From Paenibacillus sp. FJAT-29882 (lineage in GTDB: Bacteria; Bacillota; Bacilli; Bacillales; DSM-1321), in NCBI RefSeq assembly GCF_001510645.1, contig NZ_LMVB01000001.1, positions 763,854 to 827,853 on the forward strand: 64,000 bases of DNA, read 5' to 3'. The notes beneath the pieces were generated by a model. The model did no database searches. It was not told the DNA's origin and saw only the letters and a list, made by a program, of their open reading frames with translations. Made by a program: the position numbers and the translations under genes. This document shows, piece by piece, positions 56,488 through 64,000 of the stretch. Each line of letters opens with the position of its first letter. The stretch's first letter is position 1.

Positions 56488-57190
56488 TTTTCTCCCCCCT
56501 TGAGGCAAATTCTTGATCCAGCCCTGTTACATCGATCAAGGAGCGTACATTCTGATTCGCCCAATCTTTCAAGATGCCCTCAGCATATCCCCACATCTTT
56601 TGTTTTTTTAGCGCCCGTTTCATCGCTTCGATCACTAATTCTGGTCCAAGATCGTTTTCCCACATCATGATACGTTCTGCCATAAAAGGGTTGAGTGATC
56701 CGAAATTCTCCTGATAAAATCGGACGGCATCTGTAGGGCTAGTTTTTCCAGCTGCCGCTGGCTTTTTTTGTTCTGTTACAGCATCTGATGGCAGAAATCC
56801 AAGGTCATTTCCGAGCTGTTTACATTGGTTGACAAATTCATGAACAAAGCCTTTATTCTTAATACTTGCTAGTTCTCTTTTAATACAAGCAATCACTTTT
56901 GGACTTCTAATCAAATTGTATTTCGCCCAGTTCAAAATGATAATTTCCTTCGTGCCATCGTCATATAAGATTTTTCCGTAATCTACGAAGCGTTGCAGCA
57001 GTTTGTCAACGGTCTCGCGGTTATAACCCGTTTCTGTTTCGATGATGCGTTTTGGGAGTTCATAGATTCCGCATTGTGAGGTTTTACTGTTGGTCATGAG
57101 ATACAGATAGAAATACTTTTCCTCTGGAGTGAGATCCAGCACAAACCCGTCTTGCCAAAATGCAATATGTACTTGTCTATATTTCGCCAT
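56384..57190 (-). CDS. DnaD-domain replication initiation protein
   Basis: 268-aa protein. The N-terminal winged-helix part (HIAFWQDGFVLDLTPEEKYFYLYLMTN, then GIYELPKRIIETETGY) is typical of phage DnaD-like initiators (XkdB/YqaL type). The DnaD_2 domain is at about 150-225 (AVRFYQENFGSLNPFMAERIMMWEND and YAEGILKDWANQNV). It binds DNA and helps the helicase loader encoded downstream. ATG 57190 has AAAGGAGAG upstream; two in-frame upstream starts lack sites. The C-terminus overlaps the loader gene. Confidence 0.85.
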   Translation of the reverse strand: MAKYRQVHIAFWQDGFVLDLTPEEKYFYLYLMTNSKTSQCGIYELPKRIIETETGYNRETVDKLLQRFVDYGKILYDDGTKEIIILNWAKYNLIRSPKVIACIKRELASIKNKGFVHEFVNQCKQLGNDLGFLPSDAVTEQKKPAAAGKTSPTDAVRFYQENFGSLNPFMAERIMMWENDLGPELVIEAMKRALKKQKMWGYAEGILKDWANQNVRSLIDVTGLDQEFASRGEKNGNKIGRRCSNQAATKNEKSITGNQVGWLRRSPT

Positions 57191-57247
57191 GCGTACTCTC
57201 TCCTTTGCGCAATTTTTGTTCATAGATGGCATCACGCGATCATCCAT

Positions 57248-57871
57248 GAGTGTCTGCTCAATAGCTAAAACGATGAAAAAGATTCAGGTTCAAACATGAT
57301 AGGATCTTATGAAGGTGGTGGTGCGGAGCTGATCTTGCGAAGCCCCGCCCCTTTTCTGCAGAAAAAAGCTCTTCAACTCTTTTATAAGCCGTTTCATAGA
57401 AAAAGTAGCATGCCAATAAAAAAATTTTCAGGTACCTTTTTGTTGCTGCGTGTATGTAAGTGCACGACGAGTCTGACCCTTTCTCGTTATGGGACACCTC
57501 TTATTTTTGTACAGAATTCCAAGCAGTATAAGCTAGCTAGCATTCTCTTCTCTTTCTCTTTCTTCTTATTGTTCTTCTTCTTCCCCTAGTCTATGGATAC
57601 CGTATCAATACGGTAGTCTCACGGTATTAAATTTTAGGGAGGCTTCTTTTTTTTGTGAAATATCAGACACGATACTGCCAGTTACTCATTGCTTTAACGT
57701 GATGAGAGACCGTCGCATTTATTTTACGTACCATTCACCACTCGGATTTTGTTGTAAAGGTTTTATGTGACTTGTAAAATTTGTGTGATTTTTCTGTGGA
57801 AATAGAGGAAGTTAAGACTCCTTTACGAAATATATATAGTATGAATATTTCACTAAGGTGGTTTGTTTACT
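57248..57871. other. Divergent intergenic region with palindromic sites
   Basis: About 620 bp between the minus-strand DnaD-like gene and the plus-strand hypothetical gene. It has no gene of its own that I can support. It includes the palindrome at 57598-57627 and very pyrimidine-rich plus-strand tracts at 57541-57590. Confidence 0.5.
57598..57627. promoter_or_regulatory. Palindromic operator-like site
   Basis: TACCGTAT-CA-ATACGGTA (57598-57615) is a perfect 8-bp palindrome, and a third half-site ACGGTAT follows at 57621-57627. Its position in a divergent gap beside phage-type replication genes suggests a repressor or initiator binding site. Confidence 0.4.
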
Positions 57872-58228
57872 ATGGGAAGTCAAAGGTATATCCAAGAGGG
57901 AGAAAAAGAGTTTGTTAATGGGGTAACTAGGGTTGTAATGGAGTGTGATGTGTCTAATAATCATTACCTTTTGAATGATGCTGGAGTTCTTACATATATC
58001 GTCTCCTCTAGAAAACCAAGGGTTGGACTTCAAATTAATAGTGAAACAAAAGTTCTTTGTGTGTTCTCGAAAGGTCTTATTAGAGATTTTCATGATAAAG
58101 CAAGAGGTACTGATGATCTGGCTAAACAATGGATTAAACGAGCAGTTAGAGACGTCATTGATCATGGGAAAGATGTACCTCGAATCGTTTATCCCGCATT
58201 AACCGGCAGTAAAATTCCCACTGATTGA
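57872..58228 (+). CDS. Hypothetical protein, 118 aa
   Basis: I do not recognise this family. It is soluble, with a beta-rich first half (YIQEGEKEFVNGVTRVVMECDVSNNHYLLN), LQINSETKVLCVFSKGLIRDFHDKARG in the middle, and a helical basic region (LAKQWIKRAVRDVIDHGKD). AAGGTGG lies 14 nt before the ATG. A strong inverted repeat follows at 58309-58372. It stands between phage-type replication genes and the toxin locus, so it may belong to an accessory element. The frame is clean. Confidence 0.6.
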   Translation: MGSQRYIQEGEKEFVNGVTRVVMECDVSNNHYLLNDAGVLTYIVSSRKPRVGLQINSETKVLCVFSKGLIRDFHDKARGTDDLAKQWIKRAVRDVIDHGKDVPRIVYPALTGSKIPTD

Positions 58229-58308
58229 AGTTTCACTTTATCGTGTATTTTAGAGCAACCGAGATGAGTTGCCACATAGATTTGGCGTGAAATGTCACCA
58301 CTCAAAGA

Positions 58309-58372
58309 ATCAGACCCCGCAAAACTAAATACAGAATGAGATAACATACTGATTTAGAGTGCGAGGTCTGAT
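58309..58372. terminator. Long inverted repeat, probable terminator
   Basis: ATCAGACC (58309-58316) pairs with GGTCTGAT (58365-58372), with GCA/TGC pairing just inside. It lies between the convergent 118-aa gene and the small membrane-protein gene. The loop is large, so support is moderate. Confidence 0.5.
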
Positions 58373-58408
58373 CTATATGAGTTATTTGTAATGAATACGC
58401 TTACATAA

Positions 58409-58594
58409 CTATTTGTTAAATAAAGTCTTTACTCCTTGATAGATTAAGGCCAATGAAAAGACGATAACTGTTAAAACGCCGATGATTGTAGTGAATGGTT
58501 CCAAACTTGATAAAAATGTTCCGGCTAAGGACACTTTTATCAAAGAGAATCCAGCTAAAAGACTTGCTAAAAACACTAGGATCATTCTATCCAT
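58409..58594 (-). CDS. Small membrane protein, 61 aa
   Basis: Two hydrophobic helices (about residues 4-22 and 34-53) and a basic end (VKTLFNK). AAAGGGGGG lies 5-6 nt before the ATG on the minus strand, which strongly supports translation. Divergent from the LXG toxin gene by 245 bp. Function unknown; small two-helix proteins are often found beside prophage or toxin loci, but nothing here shows a holin or immunity role. Confidence 0.6.
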   Translation of the reverse strand: MDRMILVFLASLLAGFSLIKVSLAGTFLSSLEPFTTIIGVLTVIVFSLALIYQGVKTLFNK

Positions 58595-58839
58595 TATTTT
58601 CCCCCCCTTTTTTTATATAATATATGTGTATTTTGGGGGAATGAGCGGTTGTTTACCTATGTTCTTACATAAAACGAATTTTATTTTTACATGGGAGCCG
58701 CCATTCAAAATAAATAAAAAATCCAACGAATAGCCTAAATGCATATAAGTAATTCCTACTTATGTCATATATGTCCAAATTTTACCTATCGATATAATAA
58801 AAGTAATAAATATACGACAGGTGGAGGATGTCCTTTATA

Positions 58840-60504
58840 ATGAAAGTATTAGAAGTAGGTTCGCTGCATTCTGGAATTGATGAGTTCCTTGATAAAATAG
58901 GTACCCAAAAAGAGCAGATGAATCAAATCAAGGAGGCCGTTACAAATCTCATTGCACTTGAGGATTCGCTTAAAGGAGCAGGTGGGAATGCCATCCGTGG
59001 ATTTTATGAGGAATGTCATAAGCCGTTTTTATTGTTTTATGAAAACTTTCTTGTCGAGTACGAACAAACCTTGAATACAATCAAAAGTTCATTAACGGGA
59101 CTCGAACCATCGAACAATGGATTCATTCGCCAGAGCTTTTTGGAACAAGAGCTTAACAATGGTTTGAATCATACGAAAAGCGTTACGATGGAACTGACCG
59201 ATGAAGCAAATCGCGTGATGGACAGTGTATCTGATATCGTCGCTCTTCCGCATCTACAAGACCAATCATTTCTGGAATCAGCAGAAGAGGCCAAAAAGGA
59301 AAAAGACCGGACGATCGAACGGCTCCTCGAATTCGATCTTCAGCAAACGAAAAGTCTCGATACAGTAGAGCAGGACATCGAATCGATGAACCAGTATATC
59401 ACGCATATCGCAAGTCTATTCAAAAGCGGAGACTTGCAAGTAGGAGATTACAAGACTGGACAGCTTGCAGAAAACTTGAGCTGTTTTAACACAACTGGCC
59501 TAAACAAGCTTCTTTCCTACGGACAACCGGTGCAAATCTCTTCAGATAAAATGATGATCAATGGGGAAGAAATGGAACTACCTCAACTGGAACAGCAGGA
59601 ATATGGGAAAGAAGTGGAAGGCCCAGGAGGGTGGCAAGAAGGACTATCGAATGTACTTGATTTTGTGCCAATTGCTTCAAACATCAAGGGCGGGGTGGAA
59701 GCTCTCTTTGGCGAAGACTTTATCACCGGCCGAGAAATTGGCGACGTTGAAAGAGGGATTCTTGTAGCCGCTATCGTGGGAGGTCCGCTCGTAAAAGCCG
59801 GTGTGAAAGCTGGGAAATGGGGAATGAAAGGAATAAAGTGGATTAATGCCCACTATGGTGATGATGTCGTGAAAGGCTTGATGAAAGTTAAAAACGCCCT
59901 TCATCCTGATCGTGTAAAAGCCGTTGCCAAAAACGCTACTGATTCGATCGGCCATACCATTTCACAGGTCAAAGATTTCACAAAAGGAATCGGCAAGAAA
60001 ATTCGAGATTACGAATTGCCTGGTTTGGAATTCGTCACGAACAACGGCGTTAAGCTCTCGGATAACAAAACGGTGGGCGAAGTGGTGGATCGCACGAAGG
60101 AAAACATTTTGCGATTTGCGAAAAAGGTAGAGAGTGCTGTAGTCGGGAAAGTGGATGGGAAGAAGGGTGTTGGTGGTAAGGGGGAAGTTGATAAGACATA
60201 TAGTAGACCTTCTGGATTTAGAAAAGGTGTTAGAGATGAAGTCTGGGAAAAGGCTACAGATACAGTTGGTAATGTTAGAGACCCACTTACAGATACAATT
60301 ATGAATAAAGGTAAGTCTTGGGATATGGGACACAAACCAGGTTTTGAATTTAGAAAGCACCAACAAAGTGCAATGGAAAGAGGTATCACGAGGAAAGAGT
60401 TTTTGAATGAACATAATAATCCAGACCATTATCGTCCAGAATTACCATCATCAAATAGGGGTCATAAGGGGGAAGATTTAACAGATGATTATTTTGGAGA
60501 TTAA
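58840..60504 (+). CDS. LXG-domain polymorphic toxin with GH-E nuclease tip
   Basis: 554-aa toxin expected to leave the cell by a type VIIb secretion system and kill neighbours. Residues 1-200 form the helical LXG domain (VGSLHSGIDEFLDKI at the start). Residues 260-320 carry a pre-toxin PT-TG-like segment (LDFVPIASNIKGGVEALFGEDFITGREIGDVERG). The C-terminal 100 residues are an HNH/EndoVII-type nuclease of the GH-E kind: SWDMGHKPGFEFRKHQQ, then EFLNEHNNPDHYRPELPSSNRGH. ATG 58840 is spaced 12 nt from GGTGGAGG; an ATG at 58828 abuts the site. The cognate immunity gene follows after 29 bp. No small LXG-partner genes are seen upstream. Confidence 0.9.
   Translation: MKVLEVGSLHSGIDEFLDKIGTQKEQMNQIKEAVTNLIALEDSLKGAGGNAIRGFYEECHKPFLLFYENFLVEYEQTLNTIKSSLTGLEPSNNGFIRQSFLEQELNNGLNHTKSVTMELTDEANRVMDSVSDIVALPHLQDQSFLESAEEAKKEKDRTIERLLEFDLQQTKSLDTVEQDIESMNQYITHIASLFKSGDLQVGDYKTGQLAENLSCFNTTGLNKLLSYGQPVQISSDKMMINGEEMELPQLEQQEYGKEVEGPGGWQEGLSNVLDFVPIASNIKGGVEALFGEDFITGREIGDVERGILVAAIVGGPLVKAGVKAGKWGMKGIKWINAHYGDDVVKGLMKVKNALHPDRVKAVAKNATDSIGHTISQVKDFTKGIGKKIRDYELPGLEFVTNNGVKLSDNKTVGEVVDRTKENILRFAKKVESAVVGKVDGKKGVGGKGEVDKTYSRPSGFRKGVRDEVWEKATDTVGNVRDPLTDTIMNKGKSWDMGHKPGFEFRKHQQSAMERGITRKEFLNEHNNPDHYRPELPSSNRGHKGEDLTDDYFGD
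59384..60182 (+). repeat. Toxin-body repeat, copy A
   Basis: About 800 bp inside the LXG toxin gene that recurs almost unchanged at 61485-62284 (copy B). The match starts at CGATGAA (59384) and ends at GGTAAGGG (60182). One base is extra in copy B at the GCCCACTATGG position (59851). The repeat ends exactly where the two nuclease tips diverge. Confidence 0.9.
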
Positions 60505-60533
60505 TAATCGGTTATCATTTAGGGAGGTTTACT

Positions 60534-61109
60534 ATGACAATTACGAATGAGAATAAAATTATAGCAAGAACTGCTTTAGAAGAATTCGGAGGAAAGCCTA
60601 GTGTATCAAAGTATTGGGATGATAATAATGTTAGTAATGTTGACATATTAGCGACTATAGATAGACCTTATGATGGTGTTACATCATACTCTACTATTGG
60701 TTTATCTGATTATTCAATTGGATACTCAGTCGATGAAAAGCCTTTAAGAATAGAAATTGTTGGGGCTGCTGCTAAAATATTTGAATTTTTTCCTAATATA
60801 TTATCTACATGTGCCTTCAATATAATAAATACAACGTTACCTATTTCTCATGGTGAAATATTTAAAGGGGTAATAAAAATGTACTATCCAGATAGTGAGA
60901 TGGAACATGTTCTATTTACGTCCCCATTTTTATGGGACAAACTTGAGACTATAGATTTCCCAGATAAAAAAGTTACATGGTTACTTGCAGTACCAATATC
61001 AACAAAAGAGTTCTTGTATGCTGAAAAAGAAGGACCAGAAGCCCTTGAAGATTTGTTCGAGAAAAAGGAAATAGATATATTTGATTTAAGAAGAAATTCT
61101 ATTCTTTAA
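60534..61109 (+). CDS. SUFU-domain immunity protein for the GH-E toxin
   Basis: 191-aa cytoplasmic protein of the suppressor-of-fused (SUFU) family, which serves as immunity in polymorphic toxin systems. Recognisable blocks are TSYSTIGLSDYSIG near 55-68, DSEMEHVLFTSPFLWD near 118-133 and VTWLLAVPIS near 145. GGGAGG precedes the ATG, 29 bp after the toxin stop, so toxin and immunity are coupled. A damaged near-copy lies at 50313. Intact. Confidence 0.85.
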   Translation: MTITNENKIIARTALEEFGGKPSVSKYWDDNNVSNVDILATIDRPYDGVTSYSTIGLSDYSIGYSVDEKPLRIEIVGAAAKIFEFFPNILSTCAFNIINTTLPISHGEIFKGVIKMYYPDSEMEHVLFTSPFLWDKLETIDFPDKKVTWLLAVPISTKEFLYAEKEGPEALEDLFEKKEIDIFDLRRNSIL

Positions 61110-61303
61110 GTATGATTTAAACCTTTAATGTTAGAAGAGCATCTTCGGTTTGATGGCTGGTGCTGATAAAACACTGATCGTAAAGCGCTAGTGATTTAAT
61201 TTTTTGGAATAAAGGGGTTATCACTTCAGAGGAAGAAGTAGAGAATGCCTTCAATTATATAAACCATAAGCAAGTGTATTTAGAACATATGAGATAGTTA
61301 ATA

Positions 61304-61339
61304 GAACCTTGATTGGCATAACCCCTTTCAAGGTTTTTT
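61304..61339 (+). terminator. Terminator after the SUFU immunity gene
   Basis: AACCTTGA (61304-61311) pairs with TCAAGGTT (61328-61335), followed by TTTTTT. It ends the toxin-immunity transcript and lies ahead of the promoterless second toxin cassette. The 110-390 bases around it hold only a short open piece (SEEEVENAFNYINHKQVYLEHMR) of unknown origin. Confidence 0.8.
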
Positions 61340-61473
61340 ATTGATTTGCGTAATAAAAAATGTCAAATTTGTATCAAAAGCTCATGAAGGTACGTAGTCA
61401 TACGAGATTAGTTGTAGTGACTTGGTATTAAGATGACCATACTTACTCGATTTGCTTTTACTCAACTATCACT

Positions 61474-62711
61474 ATGGAACTGACCGATGAACCAGTATAT
61501 CACGCATATCGCAAGTCTATTCAAAAGCGGAGACTTGCAAGTAGGAGAGTACAAAACCGGGCAGCTCTTAGAAAACTTAAGCTGTTTTAACACAACTGGC
61601 CTAAATAAGCTTCTATCCTATGGACAACCGGTGCAAATCTCTTCAGATAAAATGATGACCAATGGGGAAGAAATGGAACTGCCTCAACTGGAACAGCAGG
61701 AATACGGGAAAGAAGTGGAAGGCCCAGGAGGGTGGCAAGAAGGACTATCGAATGTACTTGATTTTGTGCCAATTGCTTCGAACATCAAGGGCGGGGTGGA
61801 AGCTCTCTTTGGCAAAGACTTTATCACCGGCCGAGAAATTGGCGACGTTGAAAGAGGGATTCTTGTAGCCGCTATCGTGGGAGGTCCGCTCGTAAAAGCC
61901 GGTGTGAAAGCTGGGAAATGGGGCATGAAAGGAATAAAGTGGATTAATGCCCAACTATGGTGATGATGTCGTGAAAGGCTTGATGAAAGTTAAAAACGCC
62001 CTTCATCCTGATCGTGTAAAAGCCGTTGCCAAAAACGCTACTGATTCGATCGGCCATACCATTTCACAGGTCAAAGATTTCACAAAAGGAATCGGCAAGA
62101 AAATTCGAGATTATGAACTACCTGGTTTTGAATTAGTCACGAACAACGGCGTTAAGCTCTCGGATAACAAAACGGTGGGCGAAGTGGTGGATCGCACGAA
62201 GGAAAACATTTTACGATTTGCGAAAAAGGTAGAGAGTGCTGTAGTCGGGAAAGTGGATGGGAAGAAGGGTGTTGGTGGTAAGGGTACGGATAAATTAAAT
62301 TCAACAAAAGATATTTATAAAGTATCACCTAAAGACGTTCAACAAGCGCTCCAAGGCTATGAGCAAACTCATAAATTCACAGCACATTTTAGAGGATTTG
62401 AAGTAAAAGCACAGCGTTCATTATCGCATATGTCCGATAAACAATTGTTATATTCATTTAAAAAAGGGTACTCACCAAAGGATGGGGCAAATGATACAAT
62501 TGTACTCCATCACCATAAACAAAAAGTTGAGGGACCAATAATTGAGATGCCTAGTAGATACCATGATTTAGGTAATAAAAGGCAACATCCATTTGGGAAT
62601 TCGGGTGGAGTTGGCAGTGGAGAAGCTAGGCTAGAATTTAATAAGTGGCGTAAAGAATATTGGAAGGCAAGATATGCCAATGAAATGATTAAAAGGGAGA
62701 TTATTGAATGA
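61474..62711 (+). pseudogene. Truncated second toxin cassette with LHH-type nuclease tip
   Basis: A partial toxin gene lacking the LXG domain. It begins with 18 bp matching 59188-59205, then joins at CGATGAA to the body repeat, a 185-bp deletion relative to copy A with 7 bp of shared sequence at the joint, out of frame. A one-base insertion near 61955 breaks the body (WINAQLW then stop); the frame from 61947 continues to 62711. The tip (from about 62286) is different: FRGFEVKAQRSLSHMSDKQLL, then IVLHHHKQKVEGPIIEMPSRYHD and RQHPFGN, an HNH/EndoVII LHH-like nuclease. No start signal or promoter is seen. Confidence 0.85.
61485..62284 (+). repeat. Toxin-body repeat, copy B
   Basis: Second copy of 59384-60182, offset by 2101-2102 bp. 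Differences are scattered single bases (for example AGTAGGAGAGTAC for AGTAGGAGATTAC and GAACTACCTGGTTTTGAATTAG for GAATTGCCTGGTTTGGAATTCG) plus one inserted base. Long enough for homologous recombination with copy A. Confidence 0.9.
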
Positions 62712-63151
62712 AGATAGAAATATTAAATGCCATTGATGAAGAGTTCGAAATGTGCCCTGAAGCCTTTGGAGGGCCTCTTAATATTGAGGAAGTAAACCAA
62801 GCAGAAGATGAACTAAAAGTAAAATTGCCAGAGGATTTTAAAGAATTTCTTTTGAGGTATGGTTCTGGAGCAGTTGGTGAAGCTATTGTCTTGGGATTGA
62901 GAGAGGCGGAGTTTGTTGCGACACCATCATTTGTAGAGAAATCTCTACATTTTAGAAAAGCACTCCCTAAAGGGTATGAGAATTTTATTGCCATTGGTAT
63001 AGACGGTGCAGGAAATCCGGTGGGTTTTAATTCTCAGAATACAGAAATTATTACATTTGACTTTGATTTCGGTGGGAAAGAAATTATAGCAGAGAGTTTT
63101 GAGGACTACTTAGAAAAAGCAATTCGTGAAGAATTAAATATACATTTTTAA
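62708..63151 (+). CDS. SUKH (SMI1/KNR4)-family immunity protein
   Basis: 147-aa cytoplasmic protein of the SUKH-1 superfamily, the commonest immunity group of polymorphic nuclease toxins. Markers are IEEVNQAEDELKVKLPEDFKEFLLRYGSG near 25-53, the FIAIGIDGAGNPVGFN block near 92-107 and the C-terminal FEDYLEKAI. It overlaps the stop of the LHH-tipped cassette (ATGA), so it is that toxin's partner. With no upstream promoter visible, it may rely on read-through or an internal promoter. Intact. Confidence 0.88.
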   Translation: MKIEILNAIDEEFEMCPEAFGGPLNIEEVNQAEDELKVKLPEDFKEFLLRYGSGAVGEAIVLGLREAEFVATPSFVEKSLHFRKALPKGYENFIAIGIDGAGNPVGFNSQNTEIITFDFDFGGKEIIAESFEDYLEKAIREELNIHF

Positions 63152-63209
63152 CATATCCAGGATATTAGCTATAACAAGACAAACTAAGAAATTGATATTG
63201 TTAACTGTA

Positions 63210-63246
63210 AGCACTTGATTGCATTGTAGGCAACAAGTGCTTTTTT
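63210..63246 (+). terminator. Terminator after the SUKH immunity gene
   Basis: AGCACTTG (63210-63217) pairs with CAAGTGCT (63234-63241), followed by TTTTT. Strong classical terminator closing the toxin locus. Confidence 0.85.
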
Positions 63247-63756
63247 GTGAGAAATTTATACTTTGAACAACATAAAAAATGATTGTGTGAAATTCATAAC
63301 TCATGAAGGTTGTAGTATCATGGTGTTATATAACTATGTTCTACTAAGGAAATTAAACAAGCTCATGGGTTTTAAGATAATATTTGTAATGAATTACTAT
63401 ATATAGCTAACAATAGAGCCCTTGATTGCCTTTTAGGGGTTATACTCCTGAAATAAGAAGTGGATTTCGAAATGTTATTAGAAATAATAATGAGCTATAT
63501 CCTGACTTATTTAAAAAGTAATTGTAGGACTTATTGAACTAACAGGCTTTTGTTTAACAAGAATAGGGAAACCCAGAAAGATTGGGTTTCCCTAAAACTT
63601 TATCAAAAAATCAACATTAAGATTTAACAGCGCCTATCCATAGTAACAAACAGCTCACTTCATCAATAGATGAGATTTACCGAATAGAAAGGTATTTTAG
63701 AATACAACTGGAATATTTAATATAGAATTGAAAGGAGAATCATAAGGGGTGATTGA
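63247..63756. other. Intergenic region after the toxin locus
   Basis: About 500 bp without a gene. It contains a perfect hairpin at 63565-63593, listed separately, and nothing else recognisable. Confidence 0.5.
63565..63593. terminator. Perfect hairpin, probable bidirectional terminator
   Basis: AGGGAAACCCA (63565-63575) pairs with TGGGTTTCCCT (63583-63593) around a 7-nt loop. Runs of A on both sides but only short T-runs, so it may be a terminator or a regulatory hairpin. Confidence 0.6.
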
Positions 63757-64000
63757 ATGAAGAAAATGATCGTGTTAGTTGTATCAGTTCTATTTATTGT
63801 CGTTTTCGTATTTAACAACAAATTTTTCTTACCTCCACTTCCAATTGAAAATGTTAGCAAAAAAGAAGCGATTGAAAAGCTAAATGATTCAAATAAAGCA
63901 ATCGTTAAATTATCAAGAGAAAATGGATATGAGTGGTATATCACATATAGTGATCAAAGCATAACTGACGAAAATATCAAGGAAATGCTAAGTCAAAATA
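63757..64000 (+). CDS. Secreted or membrane-anchored hypothetical protein, cut by the window end
   Basis: The first 81 codons are seen. The N-terminus MKKMIVLVVSVLFIVVFVF is a signal peptide or membrane anchor, followed by a soluble part with KKEAIEKLNDSNKAIVKLS and GYEWYITYSDQS. AAGGGGTGATTGA precedes the ATG. The family is not recognised, and the gene continues beyond the window. Confidence 0.6.
   Translation, partial: MKKMIVLVVSVLFIVVFVFNNKFFLPPLPIENVSKKEAIEKLNDSNKAIVKLSRENGYEWYITYSDQSITDENIKEMLSQN

Noticed and set aside
61587..61954. Minus-strand frames in the toxin-body repeats
   Set aside because: Equivalent frames occur in both repeat copies only because the plus-strand coding sequence is duplicated.

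Overview
The window is AT-rich DNA from a member of the Bacillales, most likely a Bacillaceae species. The signs are strong AAAGGAGG-type ribosome binding sites, frequent GTG and TTG starts, a SinI-family anti-repressor, a ComK-family protein, gtaB, lasso-peptide genes of the Bacillus/Paenibacillus type and an LXG polymorphic toxin. Species cannot be fixed from the sequence alone.

51-22658: an exopolysaccharide/capsule locus read left to right. It begins with a CpsB/YwqE-type phosphatase and gtaB. Next come a 4,6-dehydratase, a DegT aminotransferase and a phosphosugar transferase, which together give a 4-amino-6-deoxy sugar start unit. An ATP-grasp/HAD pair, five glycosyltransferases, an EpsG-type polymerase and a Wzx flippase follow. 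The locus ends with capE-capF-capG (UDP-L-FucNAc), a UDP-sugar 6-dehydrogenase and galE. 22660-31680 is a graveyard of decayed insertion sequences (IS110, IS630, IS21 and IS4 types). Within it sit a secreted beta-helix protein, a truncated hexapeptide acetyltransferase and a nucleotidyltransferase-like gene.

31715-37654: a lasso-peptide cluster with cyclase, precursor, HPr-kinase-like tailoring enzyme, PqqD-like RRE, transglutaminase-like leader peptidase and ABC exporter. The 43-aa precursor at 33670-33801 is too short for ordinary ORF calling. A transcription attenuator lies between precursor and kinase. Directly after the cluster is a compact unit: a c-di-GMP-I riboswitch (about 37985-38076), a 37-aa SinI-like gene (38095-38208) and a terminator. 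A decayed, clearly homologous riboswitch copy lies at 31325-31405, so the two copies flank the lasso genes.

38392-41100 holds a broken VOC gene, a VanZ-family gene and a damaged ComK-family gene. 41275-46785 is an operon for a UlaA/UlaB-type PTS with its own PRD regulator and a split transketolase, so the imported sugar is probably passed to pentose-phosphate metabolism. 47354-50266 has a GNAT-like gene followed by a membrane GGDEF-EAL protein, which gives a local c-di-GMP enzyme. Then come a HIT protein, a zinc-ribbon HtrA-like protease with an acidic tail, a lipoprotein serpin, and a DnaD/DnaI-like replication pair on the minus strand.

58840-63151: a polymorphic-toxin locus. A full LXG toxin with a GH-E nuclease tip is followed by its SUFU immunity gene. 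A promoterless partial copy of the toxin body, about 0.8 kb and nearly identical, comes next; it carries a different LHH-type nuclease tip and a SUKH immunity gene. A broken second SUFU immunity gene lies 10 kb away at 50313. The window ends inside a gene.

The most notable points are the riboswitch-sinI unit (a possible direct c-di-GMP to biofilm-repressor link), the lasso cluster with predicted C-terminal Ser modification, and the stored toxin-tip cassette.
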